From: Mycolicibacterium peregrinum
GTDB lineage: Bacteria > Actinomycetota > Actinomycetes > Mycobacteriales > Mycobacteriaceae
Direction of reading: 5' to 3'
NCBI RefSeq assembly: GCF_002102345.1
Contig: NZ_LQPP01000043.1
Coordinates: forward strand, 186,001-250,000
DNA: 64,000 nt
The first letter of the stretch is position 1. Each line of letters opens with the position of its first letter. Below are positions 26,918 to 34,605 of the stretch, one piece after another. Under the pieces are notes generated by a model. The model had not been told where the DNA came from. It made no database searches and was given only the letters and a program-made list of their open reading frames with translations. Both the position numbers and the translations under genes were made by a program.

Positions 26918-27984
26918 TTCAGACCTCCCGACAAGAACCCTTCCAACGCGACGTCCCCGGTGATCGGGGTGCCGTTGACGATCAACCCTCCGGTGAGGAG
27001 TTTGTCGATGGTGCCCGGGATGTCCAGGGCGCCATCGAACATCAGGTAGTCGCCGTGCACCGAGCTGCCGAACTTCTCCAGGAAGTTGTTCATCGCCGTG
27101 AGCATCCCGCCCAGCCGGTCGTTGAACGCGCCCATGGTCTGCACGACGGTGCCGGCGTCGGACACCATGGCGTTCAGATCGGTCGAGGACAGCACACTGT
27201 TGGCGGTGGCGGCCAGCGCGGTGGTGGAGGAGAACAAGGTCTGCAACTTGGCCCGCTGGACATCGAGCATCGCCACCACCTTGGGCACGGCGTCGAGGTA
27301 GCCGGCAACGGTCTTCTGCTCGTGGCCGAACTGTCCGGCGATGTTGGCGGCCAGGCTCATTGCCTGATCGAACTCGCCCTGATGTTCGGAGGCCTTGGCG
27401 GCCAGCAGCGACATCGAGTCGATCAGTCCGCGCACCTTGTCGGCGCGACCGGCGAAGGCCTTGTCCAGTTCGGTGACGATGGTGGCGAGCTGATCGACGC
27501 CGCTGCGGGACAGCAGCGCCCCGAAGGTGGCCAGTGCGCTCTCGATCTGGGGCCCCAGCTCGGTGTGACTGGGCGGGATCACGTCGCCGTCGCGCAACGC
27601 CCGCTGCGGAGCCAACTGGGCGCTGCTGAGCCGGACGAACGGATTGCCAAGGGCCGACGGCAGTTCCACGCTGGCAACGGTCCCGGAGTCCAGGCCGTCG
27701 GCGTCGGCCAGGCTCAGCTGCACCGAGGCGCCCGAGGCGGCCAGGCTCATCCCGCTGACCCGGCCCACCACCTTCTGCCCATTGCGGACGTCGGCGCCGA
27801 TGGTGATGCCGTCGGCGGTCGGTAGCACGACCGTGACGGCCATCGTGTCACTCGGTGAGGTGCGGCCAAGCGGCAGGTCCTGAATTCCAATATCGCTCAA
27901 GGCCCATACGCTCGCGGCGGCGACCACCAGCGCGCAGCCGACGGCCGCGCCCCGCAGGGTGGGTTTGGGCAGGGATCTAGGCAT
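26914..27984 (-). CDS. mceE: MCE family protein MceE, without lipobox (minus-strand operon)
   Basis: 356 residues. Position fifth of six identifies MceE, and the post-signal motif IQDLPLG matches the family's 'NVPLP' region. MceE proteins are normally lipoproteins, with a cysteine about ten residues before that motif. Here the segment reads SVWALSDIGIQDLPLG with no cysteine; the only N-terminal cysteine (AAVGC, residue 17) precedes the hydrophobic core and cannot be a lipobox. It is probably held by an uncleaved helix (ALVVAAASVWAL). The MCE domain follows (TADGITIGADVRNGQKVVGRVSGM) and a helical region rich in leucine. Confidence 0.88.
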   Translation of the reverse strand: MPRSLPKPTLRGAAVGCALVVAAASVWALSDIGIQDLPLGRTSPSDTMAVTVVLPTADGITIGADVRNGQKVVGRVSGMSLAASGASVQLSLADADGLDSGTVASVELPSALGNPFVRLSSAQLAPQRALRDGDVIPPSHTELGPQIESALATFGALLSRSGVDQLATIVTELDKAFAGRADKVRGLIDSMSLLAAKASEHQGEFDQAMSLAANIAGQFGHEQKTVAGYLDAVPKVVAMLDVQRAKLQTLFSSTTALAATANSVLSSTDLNAMVSDAGTVVQTMGAFNDRLGGMLTAMNNFLEKFGSSVHGDYLMFDGALDIPGTIDKLLTGGLIVNGTPITGDVALEGFLSGGLN

Positions 27985-27990
27985 GACCGT

Positions 27991-29094
27991 TCACCTCGGG
28001 TACTTCGGATTCGGAGCCGGGGCGTTGCCGGTGACGGCGGACACGATGCCCAGCGGGTCAGACCGGCTGATCGGGTAGGAGATCGGGTTTGTGATCCCGG
28101 CACCCACACACATCGGCAGCATGTTGCGGTCGCAGAAGTTCTGGGCCGCGGCGAACTGCGACAGCACCGTGGACACGTTCAGCCGGATCCGGCCGCGCCG
28201 GTCCTGGCCGATGGTGTTGGACAGGTTCTGCATCATCAGCGGCACCAGGTCCATGAACTCGGCGAGCTGCGGTTGCTTGGCGGTCAGCACATCGCCGACG
28301 GCGTTGAGGTTGGCCGCGATGGTGCCCAGATCGTCACCGTGCTGGGTGACGAAGGTGTCGACCTGATCGAGCACCACCTTCAGATCGGCCATGGGCTGGG
28401 CGATGTCGACGTTGGCGTCGGCCCAGCTGCCGCCGACCTGACCGAGTTCGTCGACCATCTGGTTCAGTGACACCTGACGCTGGTTGAAGGCGGCCATCAG
28501 GGTGCTGAGGTTGTCCACCACGGCGCCGATGTCCTCGGCCCGGGCGCCGAGCACACCGCTGGCCGCACTGAGGTTGCGCATCGCGGAGTTGAACAGCTTG
28601 CCCTGATCGCGCCACTGGTCAGCGCCGCGGGTGAGCACCGCGCCGATGTCGCCCTGTTGCGGTCCGATCGCCGAGGTCAGTGTGCTCAGGCTGCCCAGCA
28701 TGGTGTCGAAGGTGATCGGGGAGTGGCTGTGGTCGGCCCCGATGACGTGTCCGTCGGCCAGCGTGGGCCCCGTTCCGCTGTACGCGGGGCCGAGTTCGAC
28801 GCTGCGGTCACTGATCAGCGCCGGGCTCACCACGTAGGCATCGGGTTCGGCGGGCAGCGCGACGTCGTCGGGCAGCGTCATGGTGACCCGCACCTTGGTG
28901 CCCTGCGGGGTCACCGCGGTGACCCGTCCCACCGGCACCCCGAGCACGGTCACCTTGCTGCCCGGGTAGATGCCGTTGATGTAGCCGAAGTCGGCGTGCA
29001 CCGTGCGGGCCCGGTCGGTGCGGCCGAACACGTACCAGCCGCCGGCGGCCACGCACACGACGACGATGAGAGCGGTCACAATTCTGCGAGTCAT
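27991..29094 (-). CDS. mceD: MCE family protein MceD (minus-strand operon)
   Basis: 367 residues: anchor helix (VTALIVVVCVAAGGWYVFG), MCE domain (DFGYINGIYPGSKVTVLGVPVGRVTAVTPQGTKVRVTMTLPDD...SDRSVELGPAYSGTGPTL), then the long helical arm (QGDIGAVLTRGADQWRDQGKLF, VVDNLSTLMAAFNQRQVSLNQMVDEL). A cysteine pair lies near the end (NFCDRNMLPMCVG). The ATG at 29094 overlaps the mceC stop (ATGA) and is preferred over the start ten codons upstream. Six bases separate it from mceE. Confidence 0.9.
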   Translation of the reverse strand: MTRRIVTALIVVVCVAAGGWYVFGRTDRARTVHADFGYINGIYPGSKVTVLGVPVGRVTAVTPQGTKVRVTMTLPDDVALPAEPDAYVVSPALISDRSVELGPAYSGTGPTLADGHVIGADHSHSPITFDTMLGSLSTLTSAIGPQQGDIGAVLTRGADQWRDQGKLFNSAMRNLSAASGVLGARAEDIGAVVDNLSTLMAAFNQRQVSLNQMVDELGQVGGSWADANVDIAQPMADLKVVLDQVDTFVTQHGDDLGTIAANLNAVGDVLTAKQPQLAEFMDLVPLMMQNLSNTIGQDRRGRIRLNVSTVLSQFAAAQNFCDRNMLPMCVGAGITNPISYPISRSDPLGIVSAVTGNAPAPNPKYPR

Positions 29095-30146
29095 CGGCAC
29101 TCCCGCTGAACGTTGAGGAAGCACAACAGGTTGTCGGGCATCACCACGGACGGCGAGTTGACGTCGGCCCAGTTTCCGTTGCCAGTGGCATTGGTGACCG
29201 CGCGGATCGCCGGCGGCATCTTCTGCAGGGTCTGGTCGATCTTGTCCACGTTGGCTTTCAGGGTTCCGGTGACCGCGGTGAGGCCGCTGATCAAACTGCC
29301 GAAATCGGCCTGCTTGTCGCTGTAGATCGCGGCCAGATGCCGCATGATCGCGGTCAGGTTGGTGACGATGTCGGACAGCGCCTGGCGACGCGCGGCCAGC
29401 GAGGACACGATGTACTGGGCATTGGCCGCGGTGTCGGCCAGCGAATCTGTCTGGTGCGACAGCATTTCGGCCATCGACCGGCTGATCCGCAGGATCTCGT
29501 CGATCTTGTCGCCGTTGTCGGCGAAGGCGGAACTGGCGGCGCTGATCCCGGCCAGCGCCTGGCCGAGCTCCGTGCTGTTGCCGGGCATGGTCTCGGCCAA
29601 GGTGCTCATCATCGCCGTCAGCGGCTGCTGGTCGACGTGCTCGGCGGTGTCGGCGGCCTTGCGCCCGACTTCGTCGAGGCTGTACGGAACCGTGGTGCGC
29701 GACAACGGAATGACGTTGGAGTCCAAACCATTGACGGTTCCGGCCGGCATGACGTCGAGGAACCGCTTACCCAGCACGGTCCGCAGCCGCACCGTGACCG
29801 TGGTGCGGTTGCCGAGTGCCTGGGCCTTGTCCAGCCGGAAGCCGACGCGGACCCGGTCGACCGCCAGGGCGACGTCCTCCACCCGTCCGGCCGGTACCCC
29901 GGCGACGTACACGGGGTCACCCCCGGTCAGCCCGCTGGCATTGGCCAGCTCCGCGACGTAGGAGTTGGTGCGCACGTGGTAGACCGCGCGCGGAATCCCG
30001 ATCGAGACGACCATGATGGCCACCAGGGTGATGGTGCCGATCATCCCGAGCGCCAACGGAATTGACGGGTTGTGTTTGCGCTGATCCTTCACGAAGAGGA
30101 AGATCACCGCGCCGACGAAGAGGTCGATCAGTTTGACGAGAAACAT
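29091..30146 (-). CDS. mceC: MCE family protein MceC (minus-strand operon)
   Basis: 351 residues. The N-terminus has two hydrophobic stretches (VKLIDLFVGAVIFLFV and LGMIGTITLVAIMVVSIGI) separated by KDQRKHNP. The MCE domain (ELANASGLTGGDPVYVAGVPAGRVEDVALAVDRVRVGFRL...TVRLRTVLGKRFLDVMPAGT) and a helical arm follow. The ending holds the motif NATGNGNW and a cysteine pair (NLLCFLNVQRECR); the other operon's MceC has NATGNGNA and also ends in a Cys pair. It begins directly after the mceB stop with no spacer, so translation is coupled. Confidence 0.9.
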   Translation of the reverse strand: MFLVKLIDLFVGAVIFLFVKDQRKHNPSIPLALGMIGTITLVAIMVVSIGIPRAVYHVRTNSYVAELANASGLTGGDPVYVAGVPAGRVEDVALAVDRVRVGFRLDKAQALGNRTTVTVRLRTVLGKRFLDVMPAGTVNGLDSNVIPLSRTTVPYSLDEVGRKAADTAEHVDQQPLTAMMSTLAETMPGNSTELGQALAGISAASSAFADNGDKIDEILRISRSMAEMLSHQTDSLADTAANAQYIVSSLAARRQALSDIVTNLTAIMRHLAAIYSDKQADFGSLISGLTAVTGTLKANVDKIDQTLQKMPPAIRAVTNATGNGNWADVNSPSVVMPDNLLCFLNVQRECR

Positions 30147-31205
30147 CTATTGACACACCTCTGAATGCGTGTAGCCGAAGATGTTGGCTTCGTGGCTGCG
30201 GATCTTGAGGGTGAAGTTGCACAGGTACAGGCTGACGAACCCGCCATAGCTGGAGGTCCGGTTGATGGCGTCGCCGAACTCCGGCAGCCGGGTCAACAGC
30301 TTGGTGAATTCCTCGGTGTTGGGTTGCCAGGCCTGCAGCATGGAGTTGAGATTGGTGATGGTGTCTCCGTAGGCGGCACTGGAGTTGTTGACCGTGTTGG
30401 ACAGGGTGGCCAGCACGGCGTTGCCCTGGTCGATGAGCATCTCGAACTGCCGGTCACCAGAGGTCACCGCCGCGCTGAGCCGGTTGAGCCCGGTGAGCAT
30501 CTGCTCCAGCTGGGGTTGGCGGGTGTTCATGGTGCGCATCAACGTCGACATGTTGTCGATGAGCTGGGTGAATATCCCCGTTTTGCTCATGGATGCTAAA
30601 GACCCTGTCATCGCGGCGATCTGGGTGAGCAGCGTCGTCAGGGTCTGGGCCTGACCACTGAACGTCTCGACGAATCCCCGGGTCAAGGTGTTGACCTGTT
30701 CGGGGGCCAGCGCGTCGAACAGCGGTTTGAAGCCGTTGAGCAGTGCGGTCAGATCAACCGCCGGTGAGGTCTGGGCCAGGGGGATGACTCCCCCGGCGGC
30801 CAGTCGTGCCGGCGGTTCGTCGGTGGAGACGTCCATGATGGCGCCGCCCGGATCGGACAGTGCCACGTAACGGGCACCGAGCATGTCGCCGTAACGCACC
30901 GCCGCGGTGACGTTGCTGGTCAGGGTGAAGTCGGAGTTGACCTCGATGTCGACGTCGGCCCGGCTGGTGCCGTCGGTGTTCGGGGCGAACCGGATCGAGT
31001 CCACCCGTCCGATCCGAATGCCGTTCATGGTCACCGGATTTCCGACGTTGAGCCCCTCGACGCTGCTGAACTGCGCCTGGTAGGTGACGGTGCTACCGCG
31101 CACCGGCACCGACAGGGTGTTGATCACCAGCACTGCACTGAGCACACCGGCCGTGCTGAAGCCGCCGAGCTTGACCCACGACTGCCACCGTCCGTTCCGG
31201 TTCAT
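30147..31205 (-). CDS. mceB: MCE family protein MceB (minus-strand operon)
   Basis: 352 residues: signal-anchor (VKLGGFSTAGVLSAVLVINTL), MCE domain (FSSVEGLNVGNPVTMNGIRIGRVDSIRFAP...AAVRYGDMLGARYVALSDPGG), and a helical arm with regular heptads (LTTLLTQIAAMTGSLASMSKT, NMSTLMRTMNTRQPQLEQML). The C-terminus is YLCNFTLKIRSHEANIFG...CQ. ATGA overlap with mceA. It is an envelope subunit of the lipid-import shuttle. Confidence 0.9.
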   Translation of the reverse strand: MNRNGRWQSWVKLGGFSTAGVLSAVLVINTLSVPVRGSTVTYQAQFSSVEGLNVGNPVTMNGIRIGRVDSIRFAPNTDGTSRADVDIEVNSDFTLTSNVTAAVRYGDMLGARYVALSDPGGAIMDVSTDEPPARLAAGGVIPLAQTSPAVDLTALLNGFKPLFDALAPEQVNTLTRGFVETFSGQAQTLTTLLTQIAAMTGSLASMSKTGIFTQLIDNMSTLMRTMNTRQPQLEQMLTGLNRLSAAVTSGDRQFEMLIDQGNAVLATLSNTVNNSSAAYGDTITNLNSMLQAWQPNTEEFTKLLTRLPEFGDAINRTSSYGGFVSLYLCNFTLKIRSHEANIFGYTHSEVCQ

Positions 31206-32626
31206 GAGACCTGCACTTCCGTACCGCGTACCAGCGGGCCCAGCATCAGTACCGTGGCGATGTTCGGTTGGGTGGAGGGGGCGCCGGCCGGGGGCATCAG
31301 TTCGTCCTGCAGCACTGCCAAGGCGTGGGCCTGGCCGTCGGCGTCGACGACGGCCGACGCGGGCGCCGCTCCCGGGACTGCCTCGGCAGGAAGCGGTTCC
31401 GTGGGTATGGGCGCCGACTGCGGCAGCCCGGGGCCCGGCGGCAGATATGAGTTCGTCGGCAGGTGCGGTGCCGGGGCCGTGAAGGGGGTGACCGGTAGGT
31501 CGGCGGCCGGGCGGGCCAGCACGTCGGCGGGCTGATCCGGGACCTGGCCCGACGGAGCGGATTCGGCGCAGCGCGCCCCCTGGGTGTTGCCGTAGACCGG
31601 ACAGTCCTGCATCGAGTACGGCATCGGTCCGGCGAAGGTCGCCACGGCGGTGATGTTGAACTTGCCCGTTGCGAACACCTTGGCGCCGGCTTCACCGAAC
31701 GACTGCGCGCCGGCGAGGGTGTCGACCAATCCCAGGGGCTGGGCGGCGGTGGTCGCCATGATCTTGCCCGCCGAATCCACCACGGTGATCAATTGCTCGC
31801 GGTGATCGGACATGAACGAGGTGAGTACCGAGGAGAACCGGGCGAAACCGTCGATGGCCGAAGCGAACTTCTCCTGGTCGTCGACCATCCGGTTGGACAC
31901 CGACGTCGCAGCCGACAGCGTCGAGATGATGTCGGGGGTGGCGGTGTTCAGTGAGGCCATCACGTCTCGGAATTGCGGTGTGGTGTCGAGGAATCGCACC
32001 AGTGACGGGGTCAGCACCTGCGCGCTGGCGCTCAGGTTGTCGATCGTGGTGCCCAGTTCGGTGCCGCGGTTGCGCAGCGACTGGCTGATCGCGGTGAGGG
32101 CGGTCTGCATGCGCTCGGGCTTGATCTGCGAGAACAGGTCGACGATCTTGGTGAACACGGCGTAGAGGGCCATCGCATCGGGGCTGTCGTCGATCGATAC
32201 GGTGTCGCCGGCCTTCAGGCCCGTCGCCGACCGGTTGCCTTTCGGGTCGACGAGTTGCAGGTAGATGTCGCCGAAGAAGGTGCGGGGCACGATCCGCGCG
32301 ACGGCCGAGGACGGGATGATGCCGAGGCTGTCGGGCTCGATCGCCAGTCTGACCCGGGACGTGTGGGTGCCCGACTCGATGTCGGCGATGCGCCCAACAT
32401 TCACCCCGTGGTAGCGCACCGGGGATCCGCCGGTGATGAGCCCAGCCGACACCGGAACGCCCACGAACACATCGGCGCTGCGTTCCAGGTGTCCCGATGC
32501 CCGGGCCACCAGCACCGATGCCACCGCTACCGCCACGGTGGCGGCGGCCAGGCCGCGCAGCGCCAGCCTGGCCCGGCTTGGTTCCGAATACCTGCGGCGC
32601 CTGCCGAATCGCTTGAGCCGCTTCAC
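31202..32626 (-). CDS. mceA: MCE family protein MceA (minus-strand operon)
   Basis: 474 residues: basic N-terminus (KRLKRFGRRRRYSEPSRARLALR), anchor (LAAATVAVAVASVLVARAS), MCE domain (VSAGLITGGSPVRYHGVNVGRIADIESG...IVPRTFFGDIYLQLVDPKG), helical arm to about 330, then a cysteine pair (MQDCPVYGNTQGARCAES) and a Pro/Ala-rich extension (about 375-450) that probably spans peptidoglycan. The GTG at 32626 is chosen because it overlaps the yrbEB stop as GTGA; a start twelve codons upstream would run deep into yrbEB. Confidence 0.9.
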   Translation of the reverse strand: MKRLKRFGRRRRYSEPSRARLALRGLAAATVAVAVASVLVARASGHLERSADVFVGVPVSAGLITGGSPVRYHGVNVGRIADIESGTHTSRVRLAIEPDSLGIIPSSAVARIVPRTFFGDIYLQLVDPKGNRSATGLKAGDTVSIDDSPDAMALYAVFTKIVDLFSQIKPERMQTALTAISQSLRNRGTELGTTIDNLSASAQVLTPSLVRFLDTTPQFRDVMASLNTATPDIISTLSAATSVSNRMVDDQEKFASAIDGFARFSSVLTSFMSDHREQLITVVDSAGKIMATTAAQPLGLVDTLAGAQSFGEAGAKVFATGKFNITAVATFAGPMPYSMQDCPVYGNTQGARCAESAPSGQVPDQPADVLARPAADLPVTPFTAPAPHLPTNSYLPPGPGLPQSAPIPTEPLPAEAVPGAAPASAVVDADGQAHALAVLQDELMPPAGAPSTQPNIATVLMLGPLVRGTEVQVS

Positions 32627-33480
32627 ATTCCCATCCCGGGGATCTCGGGGACCAGGCCCCACAGAGCGAAGGTGAGCAGTACGTCGAGGATGCCGACGGC
32701 CAGGATCGCGGTGCGCAACGCGCGGCCGGCCGCCTGCCCCACCCCGGCGGGCCCGCCCGAGGCGAAGTAGCCGTACGTGCAGTGCACCAGGGCGACGACG
32801 ATCGCGAAGACGACGGCCTTGATCCCGGAATAGAGGAGGTCCCGCGGCCCGAGGGCCAGATGGAAGAAGTAGTCATAGGTGCCGGGGGAGGCGCCGTTGA
32901 AGATCACCACCACGGTCCGGGTGGACAGGTAGCTGGCCAGCAGTCCGATCATGTAGATCGGGATGACGCAGACCACCGAGGCCAGCACGCGGGTGCCGAC
33001 CAGGTAGGGGATTGACCGCAGCGCCATGGCGTCGAGCGCGTCGATCTCGTCGGAGATCCGCATGGCCCCGATCTGCGCGGTGAAGCCCGTTCCGACCTTG
33101 GCCGCCAGGGCGATTGCCACCACGACCGGTGCCAGCTCGCGGGTGTTGGCGATCGCGGCCAGCATGCCCGACAGGGTGTTCATCCCGACCAGGTCCAGGC
33201 CGCGCTGGGTCTCGACGCCCAGCATCATCGCCGCGGCCAGCGACATCGCGAACACGATTCCGATGGTGCCGCCGCCGGAGAGCAGGGAGCTGGTGCCGAA
33301 GGTGACTTCGCCGATCTGGCCGAGGGTGTGCTTGCGGTAGCGCACCAGTGCATACGGCAGTGAACCGAGGACCTTGGCGTAGAACGTGACGTGCTGACCG
33401 GCGACCGCCAGTGCGTCGTAGCCGGCGACTGCGGGGCGCGAGATCCGGTGCAGCGCAGCGCTGCTGGAAAGCGCGGTCAT
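32623..33480 (-). CDS. yrbEB: YrbEB / MlaE-type ABC permease (minus-strand operon)
   Basis: Integral membrane permease of the Mce lipid importer, 285 residues with about five membrane segments: GTIGIVFAMSLAAAMMLG, LAPVVVAIALAAKVGTGFTAQIG, VLASVVCVIPIYMIGLLASYL, GIKAVVFAIVVALVHCTYGYF and LAVGILDVLLTFALW. The MlaE coupling-helix motif is RISDEIDALDAMALRSIPYLVGTR. The ATG at 33480 overlaps the yrbEA stop. The ATPase partner (Mkl/MceG) is not in this window, as in all mycobacteria where one ATPase serves several operons. Confidence 0.93.
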   Translation of the reverse strand: MTALSSSAALHRISRPAVAGYDALAVAGQHVTFYAKVLGSLPYALVRYRKHTLGQIGEVTFGTSSLLSGGGTIGIVFAMSLAAAMMLGVETQRGLDLVGMNTLSGMLAAIANTRELAPVVVAIALAAKVGTGFTAQIGAMRISDEIDALDAMALRSIPYLVGTRVLASVVCVIPIYMIGLLASYLSTRTVVVIFNGASPGTYDYFFHLALGPRDLLYSGIKAVVFAIVVALVHCTYGYFASGGPAGVGQAAGRALRTAILAVGILDVLLTFALWGLVPEIPGMGM

Positions 33481-34289
33481 CGGTAACTGCCCACGGCCGG
33501 AACCACCACGGTGTACAGCGCGGACATGGTCGTGTTCAGGATGAAGACCAGGGCGAAGGCCAGCACCACGGCTTCGTTCACCGCGTTGGCCACACCGCCG
33601 GCGCCGCCCTTGGTGTGCAGGCCCTTGAAGGTGGCGACCAGGGTTGCGGTGAGGCCGAACACCGCCGACTTGATCAGTGCCATAACGAAATCCGACACCT
33701 GGCCGTACTGGCTGAACGTGGCCAGGAACGTTCCGGCGGGCAGGTGCTGCACGCTGATGTGGTACAGGTAGCACGCCATCACGCCGCCGAAGGTGACGAT
33801 CGAGCACAGGGCCAGGGCCACGATGACGGCGGCGACCAGTCGCGGTGCGACGAGGCGCTCGATCACGTCGAGACCCATGACCTCCATCGCGTCGATTTCC
33901 TCGCGGATTGTGCGCGATCCCAGATCCGTGCAGATCGCCGAACCGGCCACCCCGGCCATCATCAGCGCGCACACCAGAGCTGCGGCCTGGCCGACGATGA
34001 TGAATGCCACCACGGCGCCCGAGTAGCCGCCCGCGCCGATGCGCCCGGCCAGTTCGCCGACCGACACGGCGATGAACACCCCGATCGGCATCATCAACAG
34101 CAGGGCCGGGCCGGTGCACACCCGGCCGATGAACAGGGTCTGGTTGACGACCTCGTCGAGCACCAGGCGTCGGCGTACCACCGCGGTGACGACGCTGACC
34201 AGCGCCTGCACCGAGAAGCCGAGCACGTAGCCGCCCTGGACCAGGACGTCCCGAACGGGGCCCTTGGACGCCGGTAGCTCGTAGGTCAT
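33477..34289 (-). CDS. yrbEA: YrbEA / MlaE-type ABC permease (minus-strand operon)
   Basis: First gene of the minus-strand operon, 270 residues, five to six membrane segments. MlaE signature: ICTDLGSRTIREEIDAMEVMGLDVIERLVAPR, then VIVALALCSIVTFGGVMACYLYH. It pairs with YrbEB to form the permease core through which lipid passes from the MCE tube. The start is the ATG at 34289, with GGAAGGA upstream (minus strand); an in-frame start 17 codons earlier lies inside the leader. A shared 17-bp motif sits about 138 bp upstream. Confidence 0.93.
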   Translation of the reverse strand: MTYELPASKGPVRDVLVQGGYVLGFSVQALVSVVTAVVRRRLVLDEVVNQTLFIGRVCTGPALLLMMPIGVFIAVSVGELAGRIGAGGYSGAVVAFIIVGQAAALVCALMMAGVAGSAICTDLGSRTIREEIDAMEVMGLDVIERLVAPRLVAAVIVALALCSIVTFGGVMACYLYHISVQHLPAGTFLATFSQYGQVSDFVMALIKSAVFGLTATLVATFKGLHTKGGAGGVANAVNEAVVLAFALVFILNTTMSALYTVVVPAVGSYR

Positions 34290-34605
34290 CGAGTTCCTTC
34301 CCCGCTTGTCGTGGCATGCGCGGGGCCGACCGGTGACCACCGGTTGTGCTGGAGCACGTTTCGACCCCCCGGTCGCCTGTGGAGCATGTCACATTTCGGG
34401 AGCCGTTCGCAACAATTAAGTGAATGACCATTCTCGAGTCGCACGGACCTGTCTTGGGAGGTCTCCAACCGTGAGGCGACTGAGTTTGTGATCAAGAGAT
34501 CGCCTTACTGTCGCGTGAATTCAACTCGGCGTGTCGGGCGCGCCCGCGGCAGAATCGCGATTAACTTAGCGCCCACAGGGGTTGCCGAACTGAGGTGGTG
34601 TCGGT
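34290..34605. promoter_or_regulatory. Divergent promoter region: mce operon / FAD oxidoreductase
   Basis: 316 bp without a gene. It holds the 17-mer shared with the other mce operon. For the plus-strand gene, a -10-like TAACTT (34562-34567) would give a leader of about 30 nt that includes GAGGTGG before the ATG. No convincing -10 for the mce operon was found by eye. Confidence 0.5.
34417..34433. promoter_or_regulatory. Candidate mce operator TAAGTGAATGACCATTC
   Basis: Contains the palindrome GAATG-2-CATTC. Fifteen of 17 bases match TAAGTGAATGATAATTC at 54620-54636 before the second mce operon. The palindrome centre is 138.5 bp from the first base of yrbEA here and 136.5 bp there. Confidence 0.55.
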
